From NCBI GenBank assembly GCA_963802635.1, contig CAWDJJ010000001.1, positions 1,364,001-1,428,000 of the forward strand: a DNA stretch of 64,000 bases, in the 5' to 3' direction. The position numbers and the translations under genes were made by a program. The notes under the pieces were generated by a model. The model was not told the DNA's origin. It saw only the letters and a program-made list of their open reading frames with translations, and made no database searches. This stretch comes from CAVTLG01 sp963802635 (GTDB taxonomy: Bacteria; Chloroflexota; Ktedonobacteria; Ktedonobacterales; Ktedonobacteraceae). The stretch's first letter is position 1. Each line of letters begins with the position of its first letter. Below are positions 23,580 to 33,700 of this stretch, piece after piece.

Positions 23580-24986
23580 TTATGGCAGATACTCTTCGGG
23601 CAACGATCCGTTTATTCTGGTTGCTTGATTGCGTAGGGCCTGTAACGCATCGCTGAAGCGGAGCGGATAAGGCTGTTCGATGGTAAGCGCGCGGTATTGT
23701 GCGGGTAGTTGGGCCAGGTTTTGTTGGGCCAACTCATGAATTTCTGATAATGGAGGCAGGCTACCAGAAATGATCTCACCGTTGCGCGTCACAGGCCGTA
23801 GCAGTCGCTGATAGTTATCTGGACGCGGTTCGTGGGCAAGCTGAATAACATCTTCCTCCCACTGTGGATGACGATAGATCTCTTTGCGACCAGGCCAGGT
23901 ACTTTTTGCTCCGGCAAGCTTAATCTTAGGAAACTCGGTACCTACTTCATCAACGTACCAGACCTCTTTATAGACGGCCCCTAATGAGCCGCCCTCGATA
24001 TCGTGTTCGACCGAACCTGCACCATAACCCAGCGCGTTGCCTATGCCAAAAGAGTCGATTTCGGCACCAGCCTGTAAGAGCTGCATAATTTTCCACTCGT
24101 CGAGATCGCCACTGCCCAGGATACGCACGTGTCCCAGGCTGGCTTTGCGTAGTTGTTCCCGTACGTAGATGCTATCGGCGCACAGATCACCGCTATCCAG
24201 GCGTACGGCAGCCAGTGTATGTCCCAACGTCTCCTGCGAGCGGAGCGCGACATCGATAGCAATATGAATAGCGTGACGCACATCGTAGGTGTCGAGCAGC
24301 AGTGTGTAGCGATTGTATGCCTGTGCGATGGCCTCAAAAGCTTCTTCTTCGGTCGGAAACAGCTCGATCAACGCGTGAGGCACGGTGCCGGTTGCTTGTA
24401 AGCGATACTCGTACGCCGCATTGAGTAACGATGTACTGGTGCAGCCACCAATATAAGAGGCGCGTGCAACCGTCATGGGTTCTTGTGCGCGGCGGAATGC
24501 GAACTCGGCGACACGTCGCTGCAGGCCCTGATTGGCTGCGTAAACGATACGTGAGGCTTTTGTGGCGATGAGCGTCGAGAGTGCCACGGCCTGTAGCAAG
24601 CCAGCTTCTAGCAGCACAGCCTCGCGAAAAGGTGCAGTCACGCGCAACAGTGGCTCATTGGGGAAGGCGATAGTGCCCTCGGGGAGAGCCAGAATCTCGC
24701 CAGTGAAGCGTAAGCTCGCCAGTTCATCCAGGAAAGCCGCATCGTAGTCGCGAATGTGAGCCAGAAATTTCAGCTCCTCGCTGGTATAACGAAATGCCTG
24801 CGCAAATTCCAGTGCGGATTCCAGACCGGCAACGAGCACATAAGCTCCGCCGAAAGGAGCTTTACGCGTATACAGGTCGAAGGTCGTGAGACCATTATAC
24901 CCTGTGCGCCATGAAACATAGGCTGAGTCAGGATGGTACATATCGGTCATCAATCCTGGATGTATGCTGGGAGCACGACGATGCAT
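23580..24986 (-). CDS. pncB: Nicotinate phosphoribosyltransferase
   Basis: A 468-residue NAPRTase, which joins nicotinate and PRPP to form nicotinate mononucleotide for NAD salvage in the cytoplasm. Recognisable parts are the start GLMTDMYHPDSAYVSWRTG (family DxY), the catalytic-domain segments TSLLNAAYEYRLQATGTVPH and LLLDTYDVRHAI, the VRLDSGDLCADSIYVREQLR phosphate-binding region, and SFGIGNALGYGAGSVEHD. ATG 24986 follows GAGGAG at seven bases; the longer in-frame start has none. The gene stands alone between two unrelated transcripts. Confidence 0.95.
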   Translation of the reverse strand: MHRRAPSIHPGLMTDMYHPDSAYVSWRTGYNGLTTFDLYTRKAPFGGAYVLVAGLESALEFAQAFRYTSEELKFLAHIRDYDAAFLDELASLRFTGEILALPEGTIAFPNEPLLRVTAPFREAVLLEAGLLQAVALSTLIATKASRIVYAANQGLQRRVAEFAFRRAQEPMTVARASYIGGCTSTSLLNAAYEYRLQATGTVPHALIELFPTEEEAFEAIAQAYNRYTLLLDTYDVRHAIHIAIDVALRSQETLGHTLAAVRLDSGDLCADSIYVREQLRKASLGHVRILGSGDLDEWKIMQLLQAGAEIDSFGIGNALGYGAGSVEHDIEGGSLGAVYKEVWYVDEVGTEFPKIKLAGAKSTWPGRKEIYRHPQWEEDVIQLAHEPRPDNYQRLLRPVTRNGEIISGSLPPLSEIHELAQQNLAQLPAQYRALTIEQPYPLRFSDALQALRNQATRINGSLPEEYLP

Positions 24987-25285
24987 AAAATTCTCCTCTT
25001 TTTTAATATGCCGCACTCTGCGACTTAGTGTGATTTGTACGCTATCTGGCTATGCGAGTTAGTGTACATTGTACCATATCATGCTACTATTGCAAGGCAA
25101 AAAAGATGTATCCGTGCTCAACAAAGAACTTTTTGCTGTTCTGTGCGTAGTAAGTAATGCAGAGATTGCATTATTGTCCTGGGGAAGAGGAAGCAAAGAC
25201 GATCCTCTCTTGCCTTGCTCCTCTTCTCTATCGTAGTGTCTATGATGGTGCCTGATATAGCATTAAGAAGCAGGATGAGATACCC

Positions 25286-26344
25286 ATGATGTCACAGCAG
25301 CGCCGATGGGTGATTGGTCTCGCAACCAGCACGAGCATTTTCGGCTTAACCCTGACCAGTGGTTTGACTGTAGTTGCACATTACTTTGTGAAGGAACTTT
25401 CGCGTCCGCATAACCCATTGCCGGATACCGTAGTCACCTGGAGCATGCCCCAGAACACGAGTGAACCCCCAGCCTCCTTGCAACGCTCATTGACCTTCCA
25501 TGCCTTGGACGGAACAAAGCTGCGCGGTGATTTTTGGGCACAGCCCCGGCCAGCTCCGACAATCATTTTATGCCACGGGTATCGTATGTCCCGCTCACAT
25601 CTGCGTCCAGCGGCAGCCATGCAGTACGCCAATGGCTACAATGTGTTCTTTTTCGATTTTCGCGGACATGGAGATAGTGAAAGTGTTTTCACCAGCGCTG
25701 GCACTGCCGAGGTGCGCGATTTAGATGCGGCGTTGCTGGTTGTACGCCAGCAGTCAGAGACGCTGCCGGGCAAAATCATCATTCATGGCTTCTCTATGGG
25801 GGCTGCCGTGGCTCTGCTGATGCCGCCACAGCCTGATGTGGCGGCCATTATCGCGGATAGCCCTTATGCTCGCTCAGATGATGTTATACGTCGCCTGGTC
25901 AACTGGCAGTTAACGGGTGCCAGTCGGCGTTGGCCGCGTAGGCTGCGTCCGTCACAACCCTTACTCTCTGCGCTCAGTTGGAGTATTGTGGCTATCAGCA
26001 CCATCGATTTCCGTCTGCGCTTTGGCTATAGCGTCGTTGCTCGTCCTGATGCCACTTTCAAACGTTGGAAGGCGCGTTCTCGCAAAGCCTTACGGCAGCA
26101 ATCTATCCCTATTCTGCTCATTCATTCGTCGGGGGATGTGTTGATTCCTATTCGCCACGCTCGTCAAATTGCCTCAGAAGCAAAAACGCATGGTGTTCCG
26201 CTGGAGACGTACTTTGTCGATGCGAAAGCACATTGCGGTGCATACGATTATGATCCGGTCCAATATAATCGTGTATTACAGAGTTTTCTGGCTCGGCATC
26301 TGCAGGATGATTTGCCGGAGCAGCACCGTAATCCTGTTGCCTGA
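25286..26344 (+). CDS. Membrane-anchored alpha/beta hydrolase
   Basis: A 352-residue hydrolase with an N-terminal hydrophobic helix (about residues 9-33), which should anchor it with the catalytic domain outside. The domain has the HGYRMSRSHLRPAA oxyanion strand, FDFRGHGDSE, the nucleophile elbow HGFSMGAAVAL, the acid in IHSSGDVLIPIRHA, and the histidine in DAKAHCGAYDYDP, so the triad is complete. This layout matches the YqkD/BAAT-like serine hydrolases of Gram-positive bacteria, whose substrates are unknown. ATG 25286 has AGGATG about ten bases upstream; ATG 25289 is also possible. Confidence 0.88.
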   Translation: MMSQQRRWVIGLATSTSIFGLTLTSGLTVVAHYFVKELSRPHNPLPDTVVTWSMPQNTSEPPASLQRSLTFHALDGTKLRGDFWAQPRPAPTIILCHGYRMSRSHLRPAAAMQYANGYNVFFFDFRGHGDSESVFTSAGTAEVRDLDAALLVVRQQSETLPGKIIIHGFSMGAAVALLMPPQPDVAAIIADSPYARSDDVIRRLVNWQLTGASRRWPRRLRPSQPLLSALSWSIVAISTIDFRLRFGYSVVARPDATFKRWKARSRKALRQQSIPILLIHSSGDVLIPIRHARQIASEAKTHGVPLETYFVDAKAHCGAYDYDPVQYNRVLQSFLARHLQDDLPEQHRNPVA

Positions 26345-26557
26345 CTGCAGAAATGGGATCGCAGATTTCGTCTACGGTCCCATGATGGGAACAATTTGTG
26401 CAAAATTTCAGAATCTGAGCGTAAAACACTTGCATCTTTCCATACTTCTGTGCATAATTGCTAGTATGAAGAGGAGCAGTAAGCAAAGTTCCTTCTATGC
26501 ATGAAAGGATGGCGTAGCAGTTCCCTCTGAAAAAGGAAGAGCCATCGAGGAGGCCGG

Positions 26558-27611
26558 ATGTTAATACCTGACGAGATTACCCAGACGACAGACGTTTTAG
26601 AACAGTTATCCGATGCTATTGCCCGTACAACGGATGATCTGGAAGCATTACCTGAGGCCATTACACGTACGACCGAGTCCCCTGGAACAGTTGCCTCGTA
26701 CTCTTGACCGTCGGAGTGCCTTAAGTGAGCGCAGGCAGAGTATCCTGCAGCAAAAGCAGACGGATGATCTGCCCGCATTGACTTTAGATACCCCGCATAC
26801 GAAGATGGCCTGGCGGCAGGTGGTGGCGTTACGTGAAGAGAACCGGCGTCTCCGCTTTGCGTTGGAGGATCAGCAGTCAGAATTGCAGCAGTTGCTCAAC
26901 GACTACACTCTTCTGAAAAATGGACTTGATCAAGAGATCGCGATTATTCATAATGGTTATCAGCAGGAGATTGAGCACTACCAGTCACATCTCCAGACGT
27001 TGATGAGTGAGCGCAATCGCTTGCACGATGCGTACTCCATGGTGGAGTTGCGCTACCAGAATTTGTATCACTCTTTTCAGGATGCGGTCGAAGAAGAAGC
27101 GCAGAAAATGATGACCGAGGCGACACAGACGGTCATGCTTGCACCCGATAAAGCACCTGCTTTATTGCAGGATGTTGTGAAAACCCTGGAAATACAAGTC
27201 CGGCAAGCCGAAGATAAACATTTAGTCGAAGCTCTGTACTTGAAGCATGAAGTACAACGCACACTTACGCAGTTGGAGCAAGAGCGGCAACAGGTTGATG
27301 CCGAACGACAGCGCCTGGTTGTTTTGCAAAATAGTGCGCGTGAGCAGGCTATATTACGGCATAAAACACTTCACGAACGCCTGCATACGCGTTGGAGAGT
27401 TGCCTCAGTATCTACATCTCTGGGCTTGTTAGGGGCGTTGGTTGTGCTACAATTTGCCTCTCTGTTCCTCTTCCAGGTACACCTGACGACCAGTGTTTCC
27501 CTGGCGATGTTGTTCCCTATTGTTGTGTGCACGGTCCTTGCGCTGGCCTTAGCTAACCCACTGAAATGGGTGAAGCAGATCTATGACAATGTCCCAGTGC
27601 GGAAAAAGTAG
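26558..27611 (+). pseudogene. Coiled-coil protein with C-terminal membrane pair, one frameshift near the start
   Basis: ATG 26558 (GGAGGCCGG upstream) opens MLIPDEITQTTDVLEQLSDA, then EALPEAITRTTES, and hits a stop at 26707. Removing one C from the CCCC run near 26681 joins it to LEQLPRTLDRRSALSERRQ and the long downstream frame to 27611. The joined protein (about 350 residues) has a long coiled coil (ALREENRRLRFALEDQQSEL, and later EQERQQVDAERQRLVVLQ) and two closing membrane helices (LGLLGALVVLQFASLFLF and SLAMLFPIVVCTVLALAL). The function is unknown; a membrane-tethered spacer or scaffold is plausible. The homopolymer lesion suggests a sequence error. Confidence 0.75.
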
Positions 27612-27771
27612 GAAGAGCATATCAGTACAAATATGCAGTTGATCTCACGCCGTTTCAACTGCTCTTGAGCGAGTTCTTGTCGTTTGAGCGGGTAGGGATC
27701 TTTTTGCCTTGCACGTACAGAAAAGCGATTCCGTCTCCCTGGTCTGTTTTATAGTTGAGTCGCTGCGCTTG

Positions 27772-28840
27772 TTACGCTGAAGCTTTCTTCCTGCTACGCA
27801 ATTCCCGTTGCAGCGTTAGGCCCAGCACAAGCAACGTCGCTATCACCAGAATAGTACCCGAATAAGCACGCACAGGGGCCAGCGCTGCCACAAAGTGGAT
27901 CAGTAGGAGCAGGAGAAACACCAACACAATGCCCATAAGCACAATGATGTCTCCTACCAGGAAATTATAAACCGCATTGATCACCTTTATGAGCGATACT
28001 TTCTCCCATACCATTGAAATAGAGTGGCGAAGGCCGCTACGTTTTAATCGCAGGTTATCTGATTTTGCTTCTGCGATATCTGACTGCTGCTGGCTCTTTA
28101 ACCAGAAGATAAACGCAGAAGAAGCGAGCAGGTAGATTACGGCCAGTATAGGGATAAAGGCGTCGGAGAAAGGCCAGGTGACATGTAAGCCTTCGATAGT
28201 CCAGAACGTGCCAAATGATGTGAGCATAATTCCAACAATAAATTTGAGGGTATTCTCCGGGACCTGTTTCAGCGGCGCACGGACCAGCGCACCTAGCAAA
28301 ATAACGAACAGGCCAGCCACTAGCGCACCGATGGCTGGCCGAGCCGATCCCACCGATCCCACAAGAGGTACTGGTGCAGGTCTGAGTAGAGACATTACTG
28401 CCAAACGTAATCACGATAAAGGCCACTTCTAATCCTTCGAGCAGCACTGACTTAAAAGAGAGGGCAACCGCAGCAGGTTGAAGCTGAGTGGTCGCTTCTC
28501 CTCGCGCACGCATCTCAGCCATTTTCTCTTCAAAGATAGCCTCCTCGTCATGCAATGATTTGAGGCCGCTATAACGCAGAATCGCCTTTTTGAGCCACTT
28601 CAGGCCAAAGAGCAGCAGAACGAAACCGACAACCAGGCGTAAGGTGTAAATGGGGACATAATACACAATTGCGGTGCCAAAGATGGCAACAATCACTGCC
28701 AGGCTGACAGCGGCGGCGATGGCCCCTATCATGGCGCTACGCCAGTTGATCGTTACCCCAACAACCAGAACAATAGTAAATGCCTCGACAAATTCTACCG
28801 CAGATGCTAGAAACGCAGCTATCGTCACTGCCCATTCCAT
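27772..28840 (-). pseudogene. COG4280-like multi-pass membrane protein, one frameshift
   Basis: ATG 28840 opens MEWAVTIAAFLASAVEFVEA and a protein of at least six membrane helices with paired acidic motifs, EFVEAFTIVL near the start and EGLEVAFIVI after the first half, as in COG4280 and the distantly related FTR1 iron permeases. At about 28400 the frame must move by one base: ITFG is followed, in the next frame, by AVMSLLRPAPVPLVGSVG and then LVAGLFVILLGALVR, NTLKFIVGIMLTSFGTFWTI and two more helices to 27772. The transported ion is not known. The two frames are both well preserved, so an error is as likely as decay. Confidence 0.8.
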
Positions 28841-28872
28841 AGAAACAATCCCTTTCTATATCATAATAAGTA

Positions 28873-28907
28873 AACAGTCAGAAACGCCACTGTCGTGCCT
28901 CTTATTC
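28873..28907 (-). repeat. Partial type B dispersed repeat
   Basis: ACAGTCAGAAACGCC matches the start of the type B copy at 56773 (CAGTCAGAAACGCGG). The following bases do not complete the three-stem fold, so it is a truncated copy between the COG4280-like gene and the IS1-derived element. Confidence 0.5.
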
Positions 28908-28953
28908 AGACTACCAACGAACCTAGCGCTTTTCCCTACGGTCAGCAAAGGCG

Positions 28954-29309
28954 GGTAGTGGGTCACACTTGGATGACGATGTGATAAAATGAAAGCATCA
29001 CTGTCCTCAAAAAAGTGGAACCCCATGGTAACAGTCACTATTTGCTGCCAACACAGCGGCAGCAAGGATCTCGTGCGTAACGGTCATGCATCCAATGGGA
29101 AGCAAAGATATCGCTGTAAATCATGCAAGAAGCAAAGTCGTGAGAATCCAGCAAAAAATGGTAACTGTGCACTTCGACAGCGCCTTGGCCGTTTTGTTCG
29201 CAAAACGCTCTCTTTCTCCAAATATGAGCTTATGCACATAACCTGTTTGGATCTGTTTCTTCATCGTTACAATCTGGAAAGGAGCATCCTCCTGAAATGA
29301 CCCACTACC
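28954..29309 (+). mobile_element. IS1-family mini-element with in-frame InsA-InsB fusion
   Basis: The 356-base element is bounded by perfect 12-base inverted repeats, GGTAGTGGGTCA at 28954-28965 and its complement at 29298-29309. Inside, a 92-codon frame (ATG 29025 to the stop at 29300) joins the N-terminal zinc-ribbon of an IS1-type InsA (GSKDLVRNGHASNGKQRYRC, then KSCKKQSRENP) to the last 45 residues of InsB (LRQRLGRFVRKTLSFSK, ending FLHRYNLERSILLK). The middle, including the catalytic residues, is deleted. It cannot move by itself but could be mobilised by a full IS1-type transposase. No clear target duplication is visible at its ends. Confidence 0.82.
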
Positions 29310-29427
29310 TAAGTGGAGTGTCACAGCAGTCACAGTAGGCAATCATCGTATTGGGTAGATGTGCATAGACGCTCGAAAGGCTTGTGGAGAGCCGAGAAGA
29401 CGCTGGTAGACAGCTATAGATGAGTCA

Positions 29428-29508
29428 TGTCGGTGGAGAGATTCGAACCCTCAACCCTTGCGGGACTTGTTTTTGAGACAAGCGCGTATACCGTTCCGCC
29501 ACACCGGC
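29428..29508 (-). tRNA. tRNA-Leu (anticodon CAA)
   Basis: A class II tRNA of 81 bases read on the minus strand: acceptor GCCGGTG, D-arm GGCGGAACGG, anticodon stem CTTGT/ACAAG with loop CTCAAAA (anticodon CAA, reading UUG), a long variable arm CCCGCAAGGG, T-arm GAGGGTTCGAATCTCTC, and the 3' half CACCGAC plus A. CCA is not encoded. The second acceptor pair is C-A rather than a proper pair, a small irregularity. Confidence 0.93.
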
Positions 29509-29761
29509 TCATTGATTGCACGCGTACAATACCGCATCCATAGCAGGAAGTCAAGAGCCTTTTCGTGCTATGGATACTCATTTCCTCGCCAAAGTGGGAG
29601 ACAGGTGATAATATGGTTTTATGATTGAAAGGTTGCGAACTCTGTGATCGAAGCGCGAAAGGATCGCGCGAATGTGGCAGGTCTGTACTTCGGTGAAGGC
29701 GTGCTTGTAAACACGTTTCGACAGCCAGAGGAAACCTGATGCAGATCTTGAGGAGAAAAAC

Positions 29762-30685
29762 ATGCGTCTAGGATTACAACTAGGATTAACGACCACCCCA
29801 CACAAGCCTCTCGGCGACACTCTCATCCACATGGCTGAGCAGGCAGATCAGGCTGGCTTTGCCACGCTCGTGGTGCCAGATCACTTTTCACTTCGGCCAG
29901 AGAGTATGCCGTGGCTCAGAAGAGATGAGCACACCTCCACACCAGCCGTCATCGATTTCTGTGAAGCATGGAGTATGCTGGCCTTTCTTGCGGCTCGCAC
30001 GAAACGGATCAAGCTCAGCACCATGGTCTCCGGAATCACGATGCGCTACCCTGCGGTCCTGGTGAAAACGGCGGACACGTTGGATGCCCTCTCCAATGGT
30101 CGCGCGTACCTGGGAGTGGGGGCGAGTCCAGACTTTGGGGCCGATGAGCACCGGCGGATGGGCCTGCCATTTCCTCCAGCGGGTGAGCGGGTCGCGCGTT
30201 TAGAAGAGATTCTCCAAATGGCCCTGCAACTCTGGTCAGGGGAGGATAAGCCATTTGAGGGGACCTATTACCAGCTCGCGAGTACTATTGGTACTCCGTT
30301 ATTTCTTCAGAGACCACACCCACCCATTTTAATTGCAGGTCATGGCAATAAGATGCTGCGCTTGATGGCTCAATACGCTGACGCGGTTAGTATTGGCTTT
30401 GGCCGAGACCTTGACGATCTGCGGACAAAACTGGAAATTCTGCGCGGACATTGCCAGACCCTGAACCGTCCGTACGAGCAGATTGCGAAAACCACGCTCT
30501 TTATGGCTCCCGTTGCCCAGCATGGTCATTTGGATCCAGCAGCGCTCGATGCTCTGAGGGCGCTGGCGGAGCTTGGTATCGACGAAGTCATGGTTCGCGC
30601 TTCTGCGGATTCTGCAACCTTCAATCTGCTCGCCACTGAGTTGCTCCCAATCGTGGAAAACATCCCGGTCGCTGGGCGTCCTTAA
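29762..30685 (+). CDS. LLM-class (F420-type) flavin/deazaflavin oxidoreductase
   Basis: A 307-residue luciferase-like monooxygenase-family TIM barrel. The N-terminus MRLGLQLGLTT is the first strand; further on are MAEQADQAGFATLVVPDHF, RTKRIKLSTMVSGITMRYPAVLVKTADTLD, LGVGASPDFGADEHRRMGLPFPP and HPPILIAGHGNKMLRLMAQYADA, all typical of F420-dependent members. Such enzymes reduce or oxidise diverse substrates with F420H2 or FMN; the substrate cannot be predicted. GAGGAG lies seven bases before ATG 29762. The gene is alone between tRNA-Leu and the convergent NACHT gene. Confidence 0.9.
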   Translation: MRLGLQLGLTTTPHKPLGDTLIHMAEQADQAGFATLVVPDHFSLRPESMPWLRRDEHTSTPAVIDFCEAWSMLAFLAARTKRIKLSTMVSGITMRYPAVLVKTADTLDALSNGRAYLGVGASPDFGADEHRRMGLPFPPAGERVARLEEILQMALQLWSGEDKPFEGTYYQLASTIGTPLFLQRPHPPILIAGHGNKMLRLMAQYADAVSIGFGRDLDDLRTKLEILRGHCQTLNRPYEQIAKTTLFMAPVAQHGHLDPAALDALRALAELGIDEVMVRASADSATFNLLATELLPIVENIPVAGRP

Positions 30686-30700
30686 GACTAGCCTGATAGC

Positions 30701-33700
30701 TTAGCTTTCTTTCTCGAATAGCATTTCCGTTACTCTTTCAATCACTTTATCAAGATCAAAGGGCTTGAACAGGATCTCTATACGATGAGAAGAGATATCA
30801 ATACAGCTCGCAATACGTTCCATATTTACCCCTAAGAATGCTGTAATAATCAATATTGGAAAATGTCCGCTGTCAAAGGTATTTATTAGCTGCAAAATAT
30901 CGAATCCATTTATATATGGCATCATTAGATCCAGAATTAAAAGAGATGGAGTGCTTTGTTTAATAGAATCAAAAACTCTCAAGGATTGTGTTATAGGTAT
31001 GACAATAGTATTTTCAAGTTCTTCTGAAACAGCCTCTGCAAGAAGATCAGCAATAGTGGGATCATCATCTGCAATTACTATTTTCTTCATACTTGTATAA
31101 GGTACTTTTCTACTTTTTTCTGTCATTATAATTTTTTTTCTTTCTTTAAGAGAAATTTTATCTCTCTCTATAAAATTGATCTCTCGCAATATCCATTTTT
31201 GTATATATTCTCTCTGTTCATTTGTGAAACTGTTACCTATCGATTTCAATACATCTGGCTCATCAAAAAGTCTTTTAAACCGGGAAATAAGTATTGATTT
31301 TATTAATATAATTAGCGGATGTTCACTTTTTTCAATTATCTCAATATCCAATTCATCTACTAAACTACTCCACTCAAAAAACGTTGCTAATAAAATAAAT
31401 GCGCCGAACAGTGCATCTGAATCGAGGTCTAGCAGCGCTGTTTGAGTTGTCAATTCACTTTCTTTGAGCAATTGGGAAATGAATGGCTTTGATGAAAGTA
31501 CTCTCCCCTTTATCCAAGGAGGAGGATGAAGAAGAAATATATGACTTATATCTTTTAGCTGATTGATTAGTAGTTCTGGCTCCTCATTTCGTAGAACTGA
31601 CTTAACAAGGACTCCGGCGAGAGGTAAGGGATAAATACTTGGAAATAATATGAAAGGGTACTCGAAAAAGAGACTCTCGATACCATGCCATCTTACTATG
31701 TTAGTAAGAAGAATATTTTTTTGATTGATGGATATATAACAAAGTTGTACACTTTTAGGCAATAGATCTTCGATATACACAGAACAGTTATTAAAAATGC
31801 TGTCTGAGATATTCTTCCAAAAATCTTCGATCTCTGTTGGAACACGTCTATTTGAGAGAGATAAGGTCAGGAGTAAACCGATTTCCAAAGCAAGAAGAGC
31901 TTCAGTGTCATTACCATTAGCCACTCGTTCAGTGAGTATCTTCTCAAGACTATCAGCAATGACTGCTCGATTTTCGGTAGCCGCACAAAGTAGAGAACCA
32001 ATGATTTCAGTTGGTTGGTGAAAAGTGTGATGTTCTGCTTCGAACTTGTTCGTTTCAACTATACCTTTTAACGCCCACGCGAGGACATAATCAACACACG
32101 CTTTCACAATGGCGCGAGTGACCTTGGGACTGGGTACAATAAATTCCAGGCATCGAGTGGCAAAGAATAATATATTCCACTCTGGTTTGCTCAGAGGAGT
32201 TTCATCTCTAACATCCAACCTCTCCTCGGGACTCTTATTTCGAAGTTGAACGCTCTCGTTAGCCTGCTCAATAAGTGCAGTCAACAATCTGTCTCCAGCA
32301 TCTTCAGAGTTTTTACTGCGAAGTTGGAAGGCCAATTGTGCAACGTTATCCCATTCTCTCTTAGAGATTCTAGGCAACAAGATCTCTAATAACGTGTCAA
32401 GTGTTTCACATGTTCTTTCTAGATAAGCAGCAGTAAAAAACTCTAAAAAGGTAGAATGTGTGAATTGATAGAGACTTTCACCTTCCTTAGTCGTTCCTGT
32501 ATCAGTGAAAACCCATGCTCTTCCTTTGCAACTAAAGTTGATGAATTGACGTGCTGCATTTTCAGCTTCATCAGGATCTTCGAAACGTCGCTCACTTAAA
32601 TATTCAGTAGCTTTCGCAATAAGCCTGCTTTCTGTCACCCCATCTTTGAGTCCTTTGCCTGTGTAGATCCAATGAGCCAGATATTTCATCATCGGACTAA
32701 TATGCCAATCCACAGGAAGAGTAACGTAGATGCCTCGGCTCTTGTCCCATCGCTCGAAGAGCATCGTGGCACACTTTTCATAGACCTCAGGTTGGTTTCT
32801 GGGAATGTAATTTTCTCCTCGGTAGATGTTACAAATCAAGGCCAACATGAGAGGATTAGAACGAAGATCTAGTACGATACGGCTTTCTTTTAGAAAAGCC
32901 TCTATTTTCTTCGCTCTCTGTTCAGGTGTCAATTGGGTGTTGATAGTAAACCATTTCGTGGCGTACTCTTGGACTTGCACTTCGTCAAAAGGATCAAGAT
33001 AGAAAATCTTAAAGTTCGTCTCATCAAGAGGTGACTGCTCATACCCTACTTTACGGGAGGTGACAAAAACGGGAACTACTGGATAAAGATGACAGAAAGA
33101 CTCTACATCTCTACTAATCTCCTGGCGATAACTAGTATCAAGCAATTCATCTAAACCATCAAAAATGACTGCTGCCCGTCCGTCTGATAAGAGGGTTTCA
33201 ATTGAGCCAGGTGGTGGCTCGATTTGGTAGTCTGCTTGTACTTTCGCCTTGATGAATTGCAAGATTGAATAATTGTGACTCTGCTTCTTCTCTCCATAAT
33301 CACGAAGTACGACTAAAATAGGTATAAATTCATGTTCTTCTATTAAATGGATTTCTGATGAATGTACAACTAATGCATGACAAAGCTTAGCTGTAAAGGT
33401 AGACTTCCCCGTACCTGGATTCCCAAGAATCACAATTCGACGAGCGCAAGACAGCAGCGTTGACATTGTCACTACCTTTTTCCCTTCATCTGTTTGCCTG
33501 ACAAAGTGGGGCATGACATAAAGGTTATCAATTGGAACTCTTCGAACCAGATCGAAATAGGGAGGGATGATCCATCCATGACGTTTGCTGATCTGCAAGC
33601 GATACTTTTTCTCAAACTCAGAATAGGTCTTTCTACTAAGAGCACCAGATGAGAAAGGCCATCTGACGTCTTTAGTCGGATACTTTGAAGCATAGCCAGC

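Noticed and set aside
27662..27771. In-frame stretch after the stop of the COG4280-like gene (ends near 27662)
   Set aside because: It reads like protein for about 35 codons after TAA, but there is no ribosome site and no recognisable homology; chance open reading is as likely.
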